Origin: Candidatus Methanoplasma sp.
GTDB taxonomy: Archaea > Thermoplasmatota > Thermoplasmata > Methanomassiliicoccales > Methanomethylophilaceae
Assembly: GCA_031283015.1 (NCBI GenBank)
Contig: JAITCQ010000039.1
Coordinates: 1 to 33,862 of the forward strand
DNA length: 33,862 nucleotides
Reading direction: 5' to 3'
The translations under genes were made by a program, and so were the position numbers. Every line of letters begins with the position of its first letter. Position 1 is the first letter of the stretch. Of the stretch, positions 17,965-27,130 are shown in pieces. Under the pieces are notes generated by a model. It was not told the origin of the DNA, searched no databases, and saw only the letters and a list, made by a program, of their open reading frames with translations.

Positions 17965-17982
17965 GTTAAGTACATACTTAAC
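17965..17982 (-). promoter_or_regulatory. 18-bp palindrome over the putative idsA core promoter
   Basis: GTTAAGTA-ca-TACTTAAC (8-bp perfect arms), 13-30 nt upstream of the ATG. Confidence 0.6.
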
Positions 17983-18059
17983 TGTTTTCTAACACTGGGT
18001 TAGACATCGGAAGCAACGCATTGTGCGTTCTGGAGGGAACGCAGAAAATATCGTATTGA

Positions 18060-18080
18060 GAAAAATTAAAAATAAAAGGT
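18060..18080 (-). terminator. T-rich terminator after fpoN
   Basis: - strand CCTTTTATTTTTAATTTTT just downstream of the fpoN stop (18098). Confidence 0.6.
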
Positions 18081-18097
18081 ATTGGGAAAAAGTTTCT

Positions 18098-19597
18098 TTA
18101 ACCGCCGAACAGGACCGACGCCGCGTCCGCGCAGAAATCCATGATGAGCTGCGGGAACACTCCAAGCAGGACCACGAACACCAGGCAGAACACGATCGCC
18201 GCCGTGAATGTATGCGGGACCTTGATCCTTTCGGTAGACGGTCCTTTCTCAATGAGCATGGCCTTCACCACCCTTGTGTAGTAGTACAGGGAGATCGCGG
18301 AGTTCAGCACCGCCACGAACGCCAGCCAGATCCACTGGGTCATGACCCCGCCGTCGTATATCGCCGACGAGAACAGGAATAACTTCGACGTGAATCCCGC
18401 CAGCGGCGGGATGCCCGCGAGAGAGAACAGGAACAATGTCATCGCGATCGCGAGGAACGGCGCCCTTTTCAACAGGCCTTGGTAGTCTGATATCTTCTCT
18501 CCTATGCCGACGGTGATCAGCGCGCCGACAATCAGGAACGCTCCTCCTTTCATGAACACGTGGGTGAACATGTGGAACATGCCTGACGCGAGCGCGTACT
18601 CGCTCATGACCGCCATCACTATCAGGATGTAACCGGCCTGTGCGATGCTGGAATATGCCAGCATCCTTTTGATGTTGTTCTGGGATATTGCGACGACGTT
18701 ACCCACGGTCATGGTGATCGCCGCGATTATCGCGAAGATGTACTGCATCTCCTCTGTGGCGAACGCCGCCGTGGAACTCGCGGCGGCGAATATCACCAAG
18801 AAGACCTTGAACAGCGCCACGAACCCCACTTTCTTGGACCCTGTTCCTAAGAACATCGAGACCGGCGTCGCCGCTCCTTCGTACACGTCGGGGGCCCACA
18901 TATGGAACGGGACCGCCGCGATCTTGAAGCCGAATCCCGCGATCATGGTTATCATGGCTATGCCGAACGCCCAGCTGAAGTCTTGCGTGGACAGAGCGGC
19001 TGCGATATCCGAGATGTTCGTTGTCCCTGCCACGCCATAGAGCATGGACAGGCCGTACAATGTCAAGGCTGTCGACAGACCGCCGATGATCACGTACTTC
19101 ACCGCCGCCTCCGCGGCCCTCGGGTCGCTCCTCTTCATCGCGACGAGCACATACGAGGTGATACTCGCAAGCTCGATGCCCAGGAAGATTGTTATCAGGT
19201 CGCTTGCCGTCGCGACGAACATCATACCGACCGACGCCGAGAGCAGCAGCGAGTTGAATGCGCCGTAGTGCATCCTCGTGGTCTCTGAGCTTGAAACGGA
19301 GACCAGCGCGGTGACGAACACCACTATCTGGAACAACAGTATCATCACACCCGAGAATGCGTCATATGCGAACAGATCGGCATAACCGCCCTGATATCCG
19401 TCGACCATCATCAAGATGTTGAAGAACACCGAGACCAGGATCACTGCGATGGCGGTTGCCGCGACCGCGCTTCTCCTCTTTGACGCGAAGAACACGGCGG
19501 GCATCACCAATGCGCCCAGTATCAAGACGATCATAGGCGCCAGCGGGGTGAATTCCCCAAATATCGTTGTTACGATAGAGCCGTCGAACATCATCAT
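18098..19597 (-). CDS. fpoN: F420H2 dehydrogenase-like/complex I subunit FpoN (NuoN family)
   Basis: 499 aa multi-TM antiporter-like subunit; LGIELASITSYVLVAMKR, FKIAAVPFHMWAPDVYEGAATPVSMFLGTGSKKVGF. Start uncertain between 19597 and 19591. Confidence 0.93.
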   Translation of the reverse strand: MMMFDGSIVTTIFGEFTPLAPMIVLILGALVMPAVFFASKRRSAVAATAIAVILVSVFFNILMMVDGYQGGYADLFAYDAFSGVMILLFQIVVFVTALVSVSSSETTRMHYGAFNSLLLSASVGMMFVATASDLITIFLGIELASITSYVLVAMKRSDPRAAEAAVKYVIIGGLSTALTLYGLSMLYGVAGTTNISDIAAALSTQDFSWAFGIAMITMIAGFGFKIAAVPFHMWAPDVYEGAATPVSMFLGTGSKKVGFVALFKVFLVIFAAASSTAAFATEEMQYIFAIIAAITMTVGNVVAISQNNIKRMLAYSSIAQAGYILIVMAVMSEYALASGMFHMFTHVFMKGGAFLIVGALITVGIGEKISDYQGLLKRAPFLAIAMTLFLFSLAGIPPLAGFTSKLFLFSSAIYDGGVMTQWIWLAFVAVLNSAISLYYYTRVVKAMLIEKGPSTERIKVPHTFTAAIVFCLVFVVLLGVFPQLIMDFCADAASVLFGG

Positions 19598-21111
19598 ACC
19601 GCCCCCAGCGTCAAAGCGAGAGAGGACGCGTAGTCTTTAATGAACCCGAGCGCCAGGTCCGGCCAGAGACCGAACAGCGCGATCAGAGCGCATGTTGCTC
19701 CGAGCGCGACCACTTCCGGTCTGCTAAGGTCATGTATGTGCGTGAGGTCGATCTTCGTGGTAAGCCTTCCGAATAGGGTCCTCTGCGCCGCCCATAGATA
19801 GTAACCTGCGGTCAGCAGGAGGGTGATCAGACAGAACGCGATCAGCCATATCATGTCTATCGAGACGGTATACTCGTAGAACGAGAATATTATCCCGAAC
19901 TCCGCCCAGAACCCTACGAGGCCGGGAAGCCCCAGGGACGCCAGGAATCCGAACATCATGAACGCCGCGAACACCGGGAGTTTCCCGGCGAGTCCTCCGA
20001 GGAGGGGTATCTCTCTTGTCCCTATGTTGTGGCCCGCCGCTCCGGCGACCATGAACAATACGGCGGAGATCAGACCGTGCGCGAACATCTGGAACACCGC
20101 GAATTGGATCCCAATATCAGAAAGGCACGCCATTGCGATCATGACCATACCCATATGGCTGATCGACGAGAACGCCACCATTTTCTTGAGATCCTTCTGA
20201 GCGATGCAGGCGTATGCGCCGTATACCATCGCCAGGATGCCGATGAACACCATCGTCATCTGCCAGGCCTGCGCCCCGTCCGGGAGCAGTTCCAGACACA
20301 CTCGGATTATACCGTAGGAACCCATCTTAAGCATGACTCCCGCCAGCAGGACCGATCCTGCGGTGGGTGCCTCTGTGTGTGCGTCCGGCAACCATGTGTG
20401 GAACGGCACGATCGGCATCTTTACCGCGAATCCGAAGAACAGCAGTCCGAACACCAGCGTTTGGAATGTGGTGCTGAACGCCGCGCTCCCGGCGAGTACG
20501 GCCGCGAACGAGAAGTCCACCGTGCCTCCGCCGGCCGCTCCGAACACTATCGCGAATATCCCGATCAGCATGACCAGGCTCGCCACGTGCGTGTAGATGA
20601 AGAACTTGATCGCGGCGTAGTGCCTCCTCGGGCCGCCGAACCACGCTATCAGGAAATACATCGGGATCAGGGTGACCTCCCACAGGATGTAGAACAGGAA
20701 GTAGTCTCCCGCCATGTACACGCCCATCAATCCCACTTCCATCGCCAGCAGAAGGGCGAAGAAATAATGCGGCCTGTCGTGCTCGCGGGCCGAGAACACC
20801 GTCGAGAGGAAGACCAGCACGCCCGTCAGGAATACCATCAGGATGCTCAGGCCGTCCACCGTCAGTATGTACGACATCCTGACGCCGGCGGTCTCTATCC
20901 AAGTGTAACTTTCGTTGTATACGGAAAGATCGGGAGTGAACAGCAGCACCAAGGAAAGCACCATGGCGATGCCCGAGAACGTCCCCGCGACGTATTTGGC
21001 ATACTTTTGTCTCTCCCCGCCCATCGCCAACGTCGCGACCGCTCCGATGAGCGGCACGACCAGCAGAAGGGTCAGCAGATACGGTATCTCGAACGGGAAT
21101 TCAAAGAACAT
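19594..21111 (-). CDS. fpoM: Fpo-like complex subunit FpoM (NuoM family)
   Basis: ORF 19594..21144, start at 21111 with GGAGGTG; YILWEVTLIPMYFLIAWFGGPRRHYAAIKFFIYT, FAVKMPIVPFHTWLPDAHTEAPTAGSVLLAGVMLKMGSYG. Confidence 0.95.
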   Translation of the reverse strand: MFFEFPFEIPYLLTLLLVVPLIGAVATLAMGGERQKYAKYVAGTFSGIAMVLSLVLLFTPDLSVYNESYTWIETAGVRMSYILTVDGLSILMVFLTGVLVFLSTVFSAREHDRPHYFFALLLAMEVGLMGVYMAGDYFLFYILWEVTLIPMYFLIAWFGGPRRHYAAIKFFIYTHVASLVMLIGIFAIVFGAAGGGTVDFSFAAVLAGSAAFSTTFQTLVFGLLFFGFAVKMPIVPFHTWLPDAHTEAPTAGSVLLAGVMLKMGSYGIIRVCLELLPDGAQAWQMTMVFIGILAMVYGAYACIAQKDLKKMVAFSSISHMGMVMIAMACLSDIGIQFAVFQMFAHGLISAVLFMVAGAAGHNIGTREIPLLGGLAGKLPVFAAFMMFGFLASLGLPGLVGFWAEFGIIFSFYEYTVSIDMIWLIAFCLITLLLTAGYYLWAAQRTLFGRLTTKIDLTHIHDLSRPEVVALGATCALIALFGLWPDLALGFIKDYASSLALTLGAV

Positions 21112-21112
21112 C

Positions 21113-23167
21113 TTAAGCACCTCCCATGAAATAGAACAGAACAAGCATCACCGCAAATAACGATACGATGCCGAACATCACCACGGCCGCATAGTCGCGC
21201 ATGTTGCCGGTCTGCATCTTGCCGATGGAGTCCCCGCTTCCGGCGACCGCCGAGGACAGTGCGTTGACCGTCCCGTCCACCACCTGCGTGTCCACGAACT
21301 CCACTCCCCTGGCGACGCCGTTCCCAAGCTTCCATCCTATCTGATCGTAAAGCTGTGGGAACCACCATCTGTTGGATAATGCCCGATATATCATCGAGCT
21401 GCCGTTCTTGTTGAGTTTTCCGGGGTCCACAGACATCTTGCTGTACATGAAGTACGCTATGCCTATCGCCGCCAGCACCAGCGCGATCGTCAGGTAGGTG
21501 TATATGCTCATGAATATGTCCTCGAGCCATCCTTCCAATCCGTGCCCGTGTCCCGAGCCGAGCTGGAACTCTCCGACGTGGTTGATCCCTATCGTTACGT
21601 ATTCGTCGAATCCGAACAGCAGTATCGCGCCCAGCGCGGCCGCGAAGGGCGCCAGTATGATCAGCGGCACGGTCATGCTCTTCGGGGACTCCCCGTGGCA
21701 GTGCTCCGTTCCGTGTCCCGGCTTTCCCTTGAAGGTCATGAACCACATGCGGAACATGTAGAACGCCGTCATGAACGCCGTTACGATCGCCAGTATCCAC
21801 ATGATCGTGAACAGGTATCCTTCCGCGCCGTAGTCTCCCGCGTGCATCACTGTCTCCAGAACAAGCTCTTTCGACCAGAATCCGCTGAAGAACGGGAATC
21901 CCGCGATAGACAGGGAACCGATCAGCATGGTGATCGACGTTATTTTCATCTTACCATGAAGCCCGCCCATTTCTCTCATATCCTCCGTGCCGGTGGAATG
22001 TATCACCGATCCGGAACCTAGGAAAAGCAGAGCTTTGAAGAACGCATGGTTCACCATATGCAGGCATCCCGCGGTGTAACCTATCGCCCCGATCGCCATC
22101 AGGTGGTGGTCGTGGGTCTGCATTCCGAGCGCCATCATGTATCCGCCGGCGCCCAGCGCGAGGAACATGTATCCCAGCTGGGATAACGTTGAGTACGCAA
22201 GCACTTTCTTTATGTTCATGTTGTTCAGCGCCATCGTCGCGGCGAAGAACGCCGTTATTCCTCCGATGACCCCCACGAACAGCATGACCTCTGGGTTCTG
22301 CGTGAACAGCGGGAAGCATCTCGCTACGAGGAACACTCCCGCCTTGACCATGGTCGCCGCATGTATCAGCGCGGAGACCGTAGTGGGACCCGCCATCGCA
22401 TCCGGAAGCCAGTCCAGGAGCGGGAACTGCGCGCTCTTTCCTATCACGCCTCCGAATATCAGGAGGCTTCCGAGCATGATCATGCTCGGGTCCACCGCCG
22501 CCATAGCGGAAGCATCGAACACCGCCGCATAGTCGAGACTGCCGAATTCGTACAGCAGCACGAACATCCCTCCCATCAGGCATACGTCTCCGAGCCTGGT
22601 GACAAGGAACGCCTTCTTGGCCGCGGAAGCGGCCACATCCGTGGCGTCGTCGCCCTTGGGGTGATCGAATCCCCAGAATCCTATCAGGAGGTACGAGCAC
22701 AGGCCCATGGCCTCCCAGAACACGAACATCTCGAGGAAGTTGCTTGAGATCGCCAGCCCCAGCATTCCGGTTAGGAACAGGGACACTTGAGCGTAATATC
22801 TTCTCTTCTTCGCGCCCTCCCCGTGCATGTACCCTATTGAGTAGACGAATATCAGCGTCGAGATGAACGACGCGAACATCATCACGAGACAGGAAAGGCT
22901 GTCGATGTAGTATCCTATGTTTATATCGAAACTTCCGATCGAGAACCATGTGATCTGCGCCGTCACGTATCCGGGGTCCGCGTATGCGGAGGATGTGAAG
23001 AACTCATATGATATGAGTACCGAAAGGACGCATGCGAACAGCGCCCCGAAGACCGCCAGCGGGCCTCCGCCCTCCGGCATCTTCTTTCCTAGGAACCCTA
23101 TGGCCACGAAACAGAGAACGGGGACCAGCGGGACCAGCCAAGTGTATTCTATGAACATCCTTACCAC
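21113..23167 (-). CDS. fpoL: Fpo-like complex subunit FpoL (NuoL family)
   Basis: 684 aa; FVFWEAMGLCSYLLIGFWG, GKSAQFPLLDWLPDAMAGPTTVSALIHAATMVKAGVFLVAR, NMNIKKVLAYSTLSQLGYMFLALG. Confidence 0.95.
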   Translation of the reverse strand: MVRMFIEYTWLVPLVPVLCFVAIGFLGKKMPEGGGPLAVFGALFACVLSVLISYEFFTSSAYADPGYVTAQITWFSIGSFDINIGYYIDSLSCLVMMFASFISTLIFVYSIGYMHGEGAKKRRYYAQVSLFLTGMLGLAISSNFLEMFVFWEAMGLCSYLLIGFWGFDHPKGDDATDVAASAAKKAFLVTRLGDVCLMGGMFVLLYEFGSLDYAAVFDASAMAAVDPSMIMLGSLLIFGGVIGKSAQFPLLDWLPDAMAGPTTVSALIHAATMVKAGVFLVARCFPLFTQNPEVMLFVGVIGGITAFFAATMALNNMNIKKVLAYSTLSQLGYMFLALGAGGYMMALGMQTHDHHLMAIGAIGYTAGCLHMVNHAFFKALLFLGSGSVIHSTGTEDMREMGGLHGKMKITSITMLIGSLSIAGFPFFSGFWSKELVLETVMHAGDYGAEGYLFTIMWILAIVTAFMTAFYMFRMWFMTFKGKPGHGTEHCHGESPKSMTVPLIILAPFAAALGAILLFGFDEYVTIGINHVGEFQLGSGHGHGLEGWLEDIFMSIYTYLTIALVLAAIGIAYFMYSKMSVDPGKLNKNGSSMIYRALSNRWWFPQLYDQIGWKLGNGVARGVEFVDTQVVDGTVNALSSAVAGSGDSIGKMQTGNMRDYAAVVMFGIVSLFAVMLVLFYFMGGA

Positions 23168-23463
23168 CTCATGGACGTGAGGCTGTCAGCCTCGATCGTG
23201 TTCTTTATCTTGTAAGCGTTGAGCAGTATCGCTATTCCGACGGCGACCTCCGCCGCCGCGACGGAGATCGACATTATCACGAACACCTGCCCCAACACAT
23301 CCGTCGTGAACGCCGAGAAGACGATAAAGTTGATGTTCGCCGCATTGAGCATCAGTTCGATGCACATCAGGACCACGATCGTGTTGCTCTTCACCGCCAC
23401 GCCGTACGCCCCGATGGCGAAGAGAACAGCCGCGAATATCAGATAGACCTCAATCGGTATCAT
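23161..23463 (-). CDS. fpoK: Fpo-like complex subunit FpoK (NuoK family)
   Basis: MIPIEVYLIFAAVLFAIGAYGVAVKSNTIVVLMCIELMLNAANINFIVFS; NuoK signature. Start chosen at 23463. Confidence 0.93.
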   Translation of the reverse strand: MIPIEVYLIFAAVLFAIGAYGVAVKSNTIVVLMCIELMLNAANINFIVFSAFTTDVLGQVFVIMSISVAAAEVAVGIAILLNAYKIKNTIEADSLTSMRW

Positions 23464-23743
23464 CGTGCTCACCCTCCTCTCTCGCGATGCAAACACCGCC
23501 GATCATGGCGCCGAACATCAGCAGCGCCAGTATCAGCAGCAACGGGCCGTACTTTTCGAACAAGGCGTAGTTGAGCGAGTTCGGATCCATGTTGCCGTCC
23601 TCGTCCGTAACGCCTATGAAGTCTATGCCTTCTGGGGACTCGTTGGTAACGTGGTCGTCCCAGTCCGTCATCATCACCGATAAGGCGAGCACCGTCAGCA
23701 GCATCGCCGCTACGCATACTCCCATCGCGGTCTTCTTATTCAT
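23450..23743 (-). CDS. fpoJ: Fpo-like complex subunit FpoJ, C-terminal part as separate gene
   Basis: 97 aa, two TM segments, located between fpoK and the NuoJ N-terminal ORF; LLLILALLMFGAMIGGV. Confidence 0.8.
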   Translation of the reverse strand: MNKKTAMGVCVAAMLLTVLALSVMMTDWDDHVTNESPEGIDFIGVTDEDGNMDPNSLNYALFEKYGPLLLILALLMFGAMIGGVCIAREEGEHDDTD

Positions 23744-24065
23744 CGGAACCGCCCTCCTTGCGCATTATGTATCTTCTAGTAAGCATGATGCTGAACGCGA
23801 ACAGTATGGTGATCGCACCCACGTACACCAGCATCTGGATCACACCGATGAACTCCGCCTCCAGGAAGAAGTACGTGACCGCCACGCACACGAACACCAG
23901 CGCGAGATAGAACGCGCTGTGCACAACCTCTTCCGAGGACACCACATACAATGCGGCGGCTATGGCTATCGCGGCCAATACGACAAAGGCCACTAGGTCC
24001 GTGTTCGCCCAGAGGTACCCCATCACATTGCAGAATCCGTCCCAAATATTGTCCAGGATCTCCAT
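23736..24065 (-). CDS. fpoJ: Fpo-like complex subunit FpoJ, N-terminal part (NuoJ family)
   Basis: VVSSEEVVHSAFYLALVFVCVAVTYFFLEAEFIGVIQMLVYVGAITILFAFSIMLTRR; NuoJ core. Start at 24065. Confidence 0.9.
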   Translation of the reverse strand: MEILDNIWDGFCNVMGYLWANTDLVAFVVLAAIAIAAALYVVSSEEVVHSAFYLALVFVCVAVTYFFLEAEFIGVIQMLVYVGAITILFAFSIMLTRRYIMRKEGGSDE

Positions 24066-24808
24066 TATAGCACCTCGTTTATGTAGAGGGCGTCCTTGGG
24101 ACAATCCTCCACGCAATTCTCACAACATATGCAGGTGTCGTTGTTGAACTCGGGGTAGAGTATCGGTCTGCCCTTCTCATTCACTCCGTGCTCGACCATC
24201 GTGACGGCCTTCACGGGACACACCTTCTCGCATCTCTTGCAGCTTATGCACTTGGCCTCCACGAGGACCGGCCTGTCGGTCTTGAACGGCGATATCCTCC
24301 TTTCGGGGTTCCCGTTCTTTATGTCCGACATCAGGGTCTGTTCCAGATGGATCTCCATCCTTTCCGTTATACCCTCGTAGGCCAGCCTCTTCGGGCCGTA
24401 TATCAGGTCCTCCCTCGTATACTCCGCGAGTTCGAACTCGGGGGTGACGGTCATCGCGTCCACCGGGCAGTATTCCGCGCAGTATCCGCACATGGCGCAC
24501 CTTCCGACGTTGACCTGCGGCCTCTTGACCTTCTGGCCGGAGCCGTCCTCGGTGTCCACCAGCTTGATACAGGCAGTGGGACACATCTTGACGCACATCC
24601 CGCAGGCGACGCATCTGTCGAACCTGAGTCCGGGGCGTCCGCGGTAGTTCTCCGGCATCCACATCTTCTCGTAAGGATACAGGATCGTCACCGGTCTGTG
24701 CGCGATCGTCTTGAAGAAGATCTTGAGGGCCTTCGACACCGGCTTCATCACCCAGAGGGACCTTGCCGGGTTCCTCGGGTACTTGTCCAAGTATTCTTTC
24801 TTGGCCAT
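24065..24808 (-). CDS. fpoI: Fpo-like complex subunit FpoI with four [4Fe-4S] motifs (extended ferredoxin subunit)
   Basis: 247 aa; CVACGMCVKMCP, CAMCGYCAEYCP, CISCKRCEKVCP, CICCENCVEDCP; the N-terminal half matches NuoI, the C-terminal half is an additional 2[4Fe-4S] ferredoxin domain. Confidence 0.92.
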   Translation of the reverse strand: MAKKEYLDKYPRNPARSLWVMKPVSKALKIFFKTIAHRPVTILYPYEKMWMPENYRGRPGLRFDRCVACGMCVKMCPTACIKLVDTEDGSGQKVKRPQVNVGRCAMCGYCAEYCPVDAMTVTPEFELAEYTREDLIYGPKRLAYEGITERMEIHLEQTLMSDIKNGNPERRISPFKTDRPVLVEAKCISCKRCEKVCPVKAVTMVEHGVNEKGRPILYPEFNNDTCICCENCVEDCPKDALYINEVL

Positions 24809-25980
24809 CAGAACACACCTCCTAGTTTAAGCAGCAGCACGACCGCAAGGTTCGCTACCGACAGCGGCATGAACACCTTCCAGCCTATGTTGACTATCTG
24901 GTCGGTCCTGACACGCGCGAGCGCTCCCCTCAGTATTATCATTATGAAGAACACCGACCATACCTTCAGAAGGAACACTATCTCCGGGAACCAGCCGTTA
25001 ACGCCTCCGGAGACGAAGGGTATCAGCCATCCTCCCAGATACATTATGACCACCATTGCGCAGGAGACGTATCCTCTCAGATAGTCCGCTAGCATGATGA
25101 GTCCCCATTTCATTCCCGCGTACTCGGTCTGCCATCCCTCCACGAGTTCCGCCTCTGCCTCGGCAATGTCGAACGGTACGCGTTCGGCCTCGGCGGTGGC
25201 GCAGAAGATGAAGGTGATGAAACCGATTATCTGGGGTATGAAGAACCAGATCGTGTCCCCCTGCATGTTGACTATATCGTTTATATTGAAGCTTCCGGCC
25301 AGCAGACAGGTGGAAGCTATCATGATGAGCATCGGGACCTCGTACGAGATCATCAGCTCGGCCGCCCTCATCCCTCCGATGAGCGAGTACTTATTGTTCT
25401 GCGCCCACCCGGAGACGAGGATGAAGAACGGCGCCAGCGCGAACAGCGCCATTATTATTAGCAGGCCGGTTCCGTAATTGACGACGAACCATCTGTCGGA
25501 AAGCGGGATCATGCATGCGATCAGCGCCGAGGTGCCGATTATGAGGGCCGCCGTCCAAAGGTACGTCTTCTTGTCGACCTTCCTCGGGATGGTGTTCTCT
25601 TTCAAAAATGTCTTGAATCCGTCGGCCAGGCACTGCATGAATCCTTTGAGTCCGATCATGGTGCCTCTTCTGTCCATGACCCTTCCCAGGACCTTACGTT
25701 CCATCCACAACGATAGCAGAGTGACGACGAAGACCACCAGGAAGATTATGATCATGAACACTACCAGAGCGAACACGTTGGAGATCTCGTCCGACATCAG
25801 CCAGACCGATACCCCGTTCCCAGGGAAAATGAGATTTATGAGCCAGGCGATGAGCCCTCCCAACAGCTCCCATATCTTGTACGATAGGTCAAAGGGAAGG
25901 TTATAGCTCTCAAAGGGATAGAAGGGGTTGGACATCACGTCCTTGAACTGTATCCAATCCAAAATACTGCTGTACGCCAT
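24808..25980 (-). CDS. fpoH: Fpo-like complex subunit FpoH (NuoH family)
   Basis: 390 aa; MERKVLGRVMDRRGTMIGLKGFMQCLADGFK, ATAEAERVPFDIAEAEAELVEGWQTEYAGMKWGLIMLADYLRGYV. Confidence 0.95.
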   Translation of the reverse strand: MAYSSILDWIQFKDVMSNPFYPFESYNLPFDLSYKIWELLGGLIAWLINLIFPGNGVSVWLMSDEISNVFALVVFMIIIFLVVFVVTLLSLWMERKVLGRVMDRRGTMIGLKGFMQCLADGFKTFLKENTIPRKVDKKTYLWTAALIIGTSALIACMIPLSDRWFVVNYGTGLLIIMALFALAPFFILVSGWAQNNKYSLIGGMRAAELMISYEVPMLIMIASTCLLAGSFNINDIVNMQGDTIWFFIPQIIGFITFIFCATAEAERVPFDIAEAEAELVEGWQTEYAGMKWGLIMLADYLRGYVSCAMVVIMYLGGWLIPFVSGGVNGWFPEIVFLLKVWSVFFIMIILRGALARVRTDQIVNIGWKVFMPLSVANLAVVLLLKLGGVF

Positions 25981-25984
25981 ATTA

Positions 25985-27130
25985 TCACCTGTCGGTCTCT
26001 CCCAGGCACATGTCTATCATGGCCATCACCGCGGGCACATCGGCGATCCTGCTTCCCAGGACCAGCGGCTTGGCGGCGGATACGTTCACAAATATGGGGC
26101 TGCGCACTTTCAGTCTGTATGGTTTGTCGGTGCCGTCGGAGATCAGATACATCATGGACTCCCCGCGGGGGTCCTCCATCCTGACGAACGCCCTTCCGGC
26201 GGGAACCTTCGAGGGCACCTTGAGCCTGTACGGGGCGTTCCTGCCGATGGCCTTGACCTTCTGCAGACACTGTTTGATTATCTTACACGACTGGAACAGC
26301 TCTTCGATCCTGACCATGTATCTGGCGTACGAATCCCCCTCTTTAAGCACGGGAACCTCGAAATCCATCTTGTCATAGTTGTCGTAGGGGTCGTCGCGGC
26401 GTACGTCGAAATCCACGCCGGTGCCCCTCATGGCCGGTCCGGTGATGCCCAGATTGGCGCACTGCTCCCTCGAAAGGATGCCTGTGCCTTTCATCCTCGA
26501 AACGAACACCGAGGAGTCGTCGATCATCGCGATTATATCCCATATCGCTTTCTCAAAGCGCTCCACGCACCTTGAGGCGAACATTGCGAACTCGTCGTCG
26601 ATATCGTTCCTCACTCCTCCGATACGGGGGAAGTTGGTGGTCATCCTTGCGCCGCACATCCTTACGTTGAGGTCCATGAAGAACTCCCTCTCCCTCATTG
26701 CCCAAAGGAATACCGTGAGGTTCCCGAGGTCGGTCCCCACCGCGGCGAGCCACATGAGGTGCGACTGGATGCGGCAGATCTCGTCCGCCATTATCCTGAT
26801 GTATTTGGCCTTCTCCGGTATGTCTATACCCAGCGCCTTCTCGACCGTCATGCAGTACAGGTGGGTGTACGTCATGGACGCCGCGTAGCAGAGACGGTCC
26901 GCCATCGGTATGATCTTCGGATACGTCCTGTTCTCGCATTCTTTCTCCCACCCTCTGTGCAGGTAGCCGATGATCGGCTCCGCGTCCACCACTATCTCTC
27001 CGTCAAGCCGGGCTTTGAGCGTCCAGAGTCCGTGCGAGAATGGGTGCTGCGGGCCCATGATGACCCACATCTTGTCCGTGTGGAGCTCGGAGGTCTCGGC
27101 CTTTATGTCTATAACGTCCCGAGACATCAT
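25985..27130 (-). CDS. fpoD: Fpo-like complex subunit FpoD (NuoD family)
   Basis: 381 aa; MGPQHPFSHGLWTLKARLDGEIVVDAEPIIGYLHRGWEKECENRTYPKIIPMADRLCYAASM; C-terminal LVLGSRIADVPAVMAMIDMCLGETDR. Confidence 0.95.
   Translation of the reverse strand: MMSRDVIDIKAETSELHTDKMWVIMGPQHPFSHGLWTLKARLDGEIVVDAEPIIGYLHRGWEKECENRTYPKIIPMADRLCYAASMTYTHLYCMTVEKALGIDIPEKAKYIRIMADEICRIQSHLMWLAAVGTDLGNLTVFLWAMREREFFMDLNVRMCGARMTTNFPRIGGVRNDIDDEFAMFASRCVERFEKAIWDIIAMIDDSSVFVSRMKGTGILSREQCANLGITGPAMRGTGVDFDVRRDDPYDNYDKMDFEVPVLKEGDSYARYMVRIEELFQSCKIIKQCLQKVKAIGRNAPYRLKVPSKVPAGRAFVRMEDPRGESMMYLISDGTDKPYRLKVRSPIFVNVSAAKPLVLGSRIADVPAVMAMIDMCLGETDR

Noticed and set aside
20029-21129. 366-aa + strand ORF antisense to fpoM
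   Set aside because: Low-complexity R/H/E/D-rich translation, complement of a membrane protein frame; shadow ORF.
21951-22949. 332-aa - strand ORF inside fpoL in another frame
   Set aside because: Arg/Gly/His-rich alternate frame of a confidently assigned gene.
23736-23743. Possible frameshift splitting fpoJ
   Set aside because: Each half has its own start and full TM segments, and overlapping starts are normal in this operon; treated as two genes.
24188-25084. 298-aa + strand ORF antisense to fpoI/fpoH
   Set aside because: No domain signature; overlaps two confident genes.
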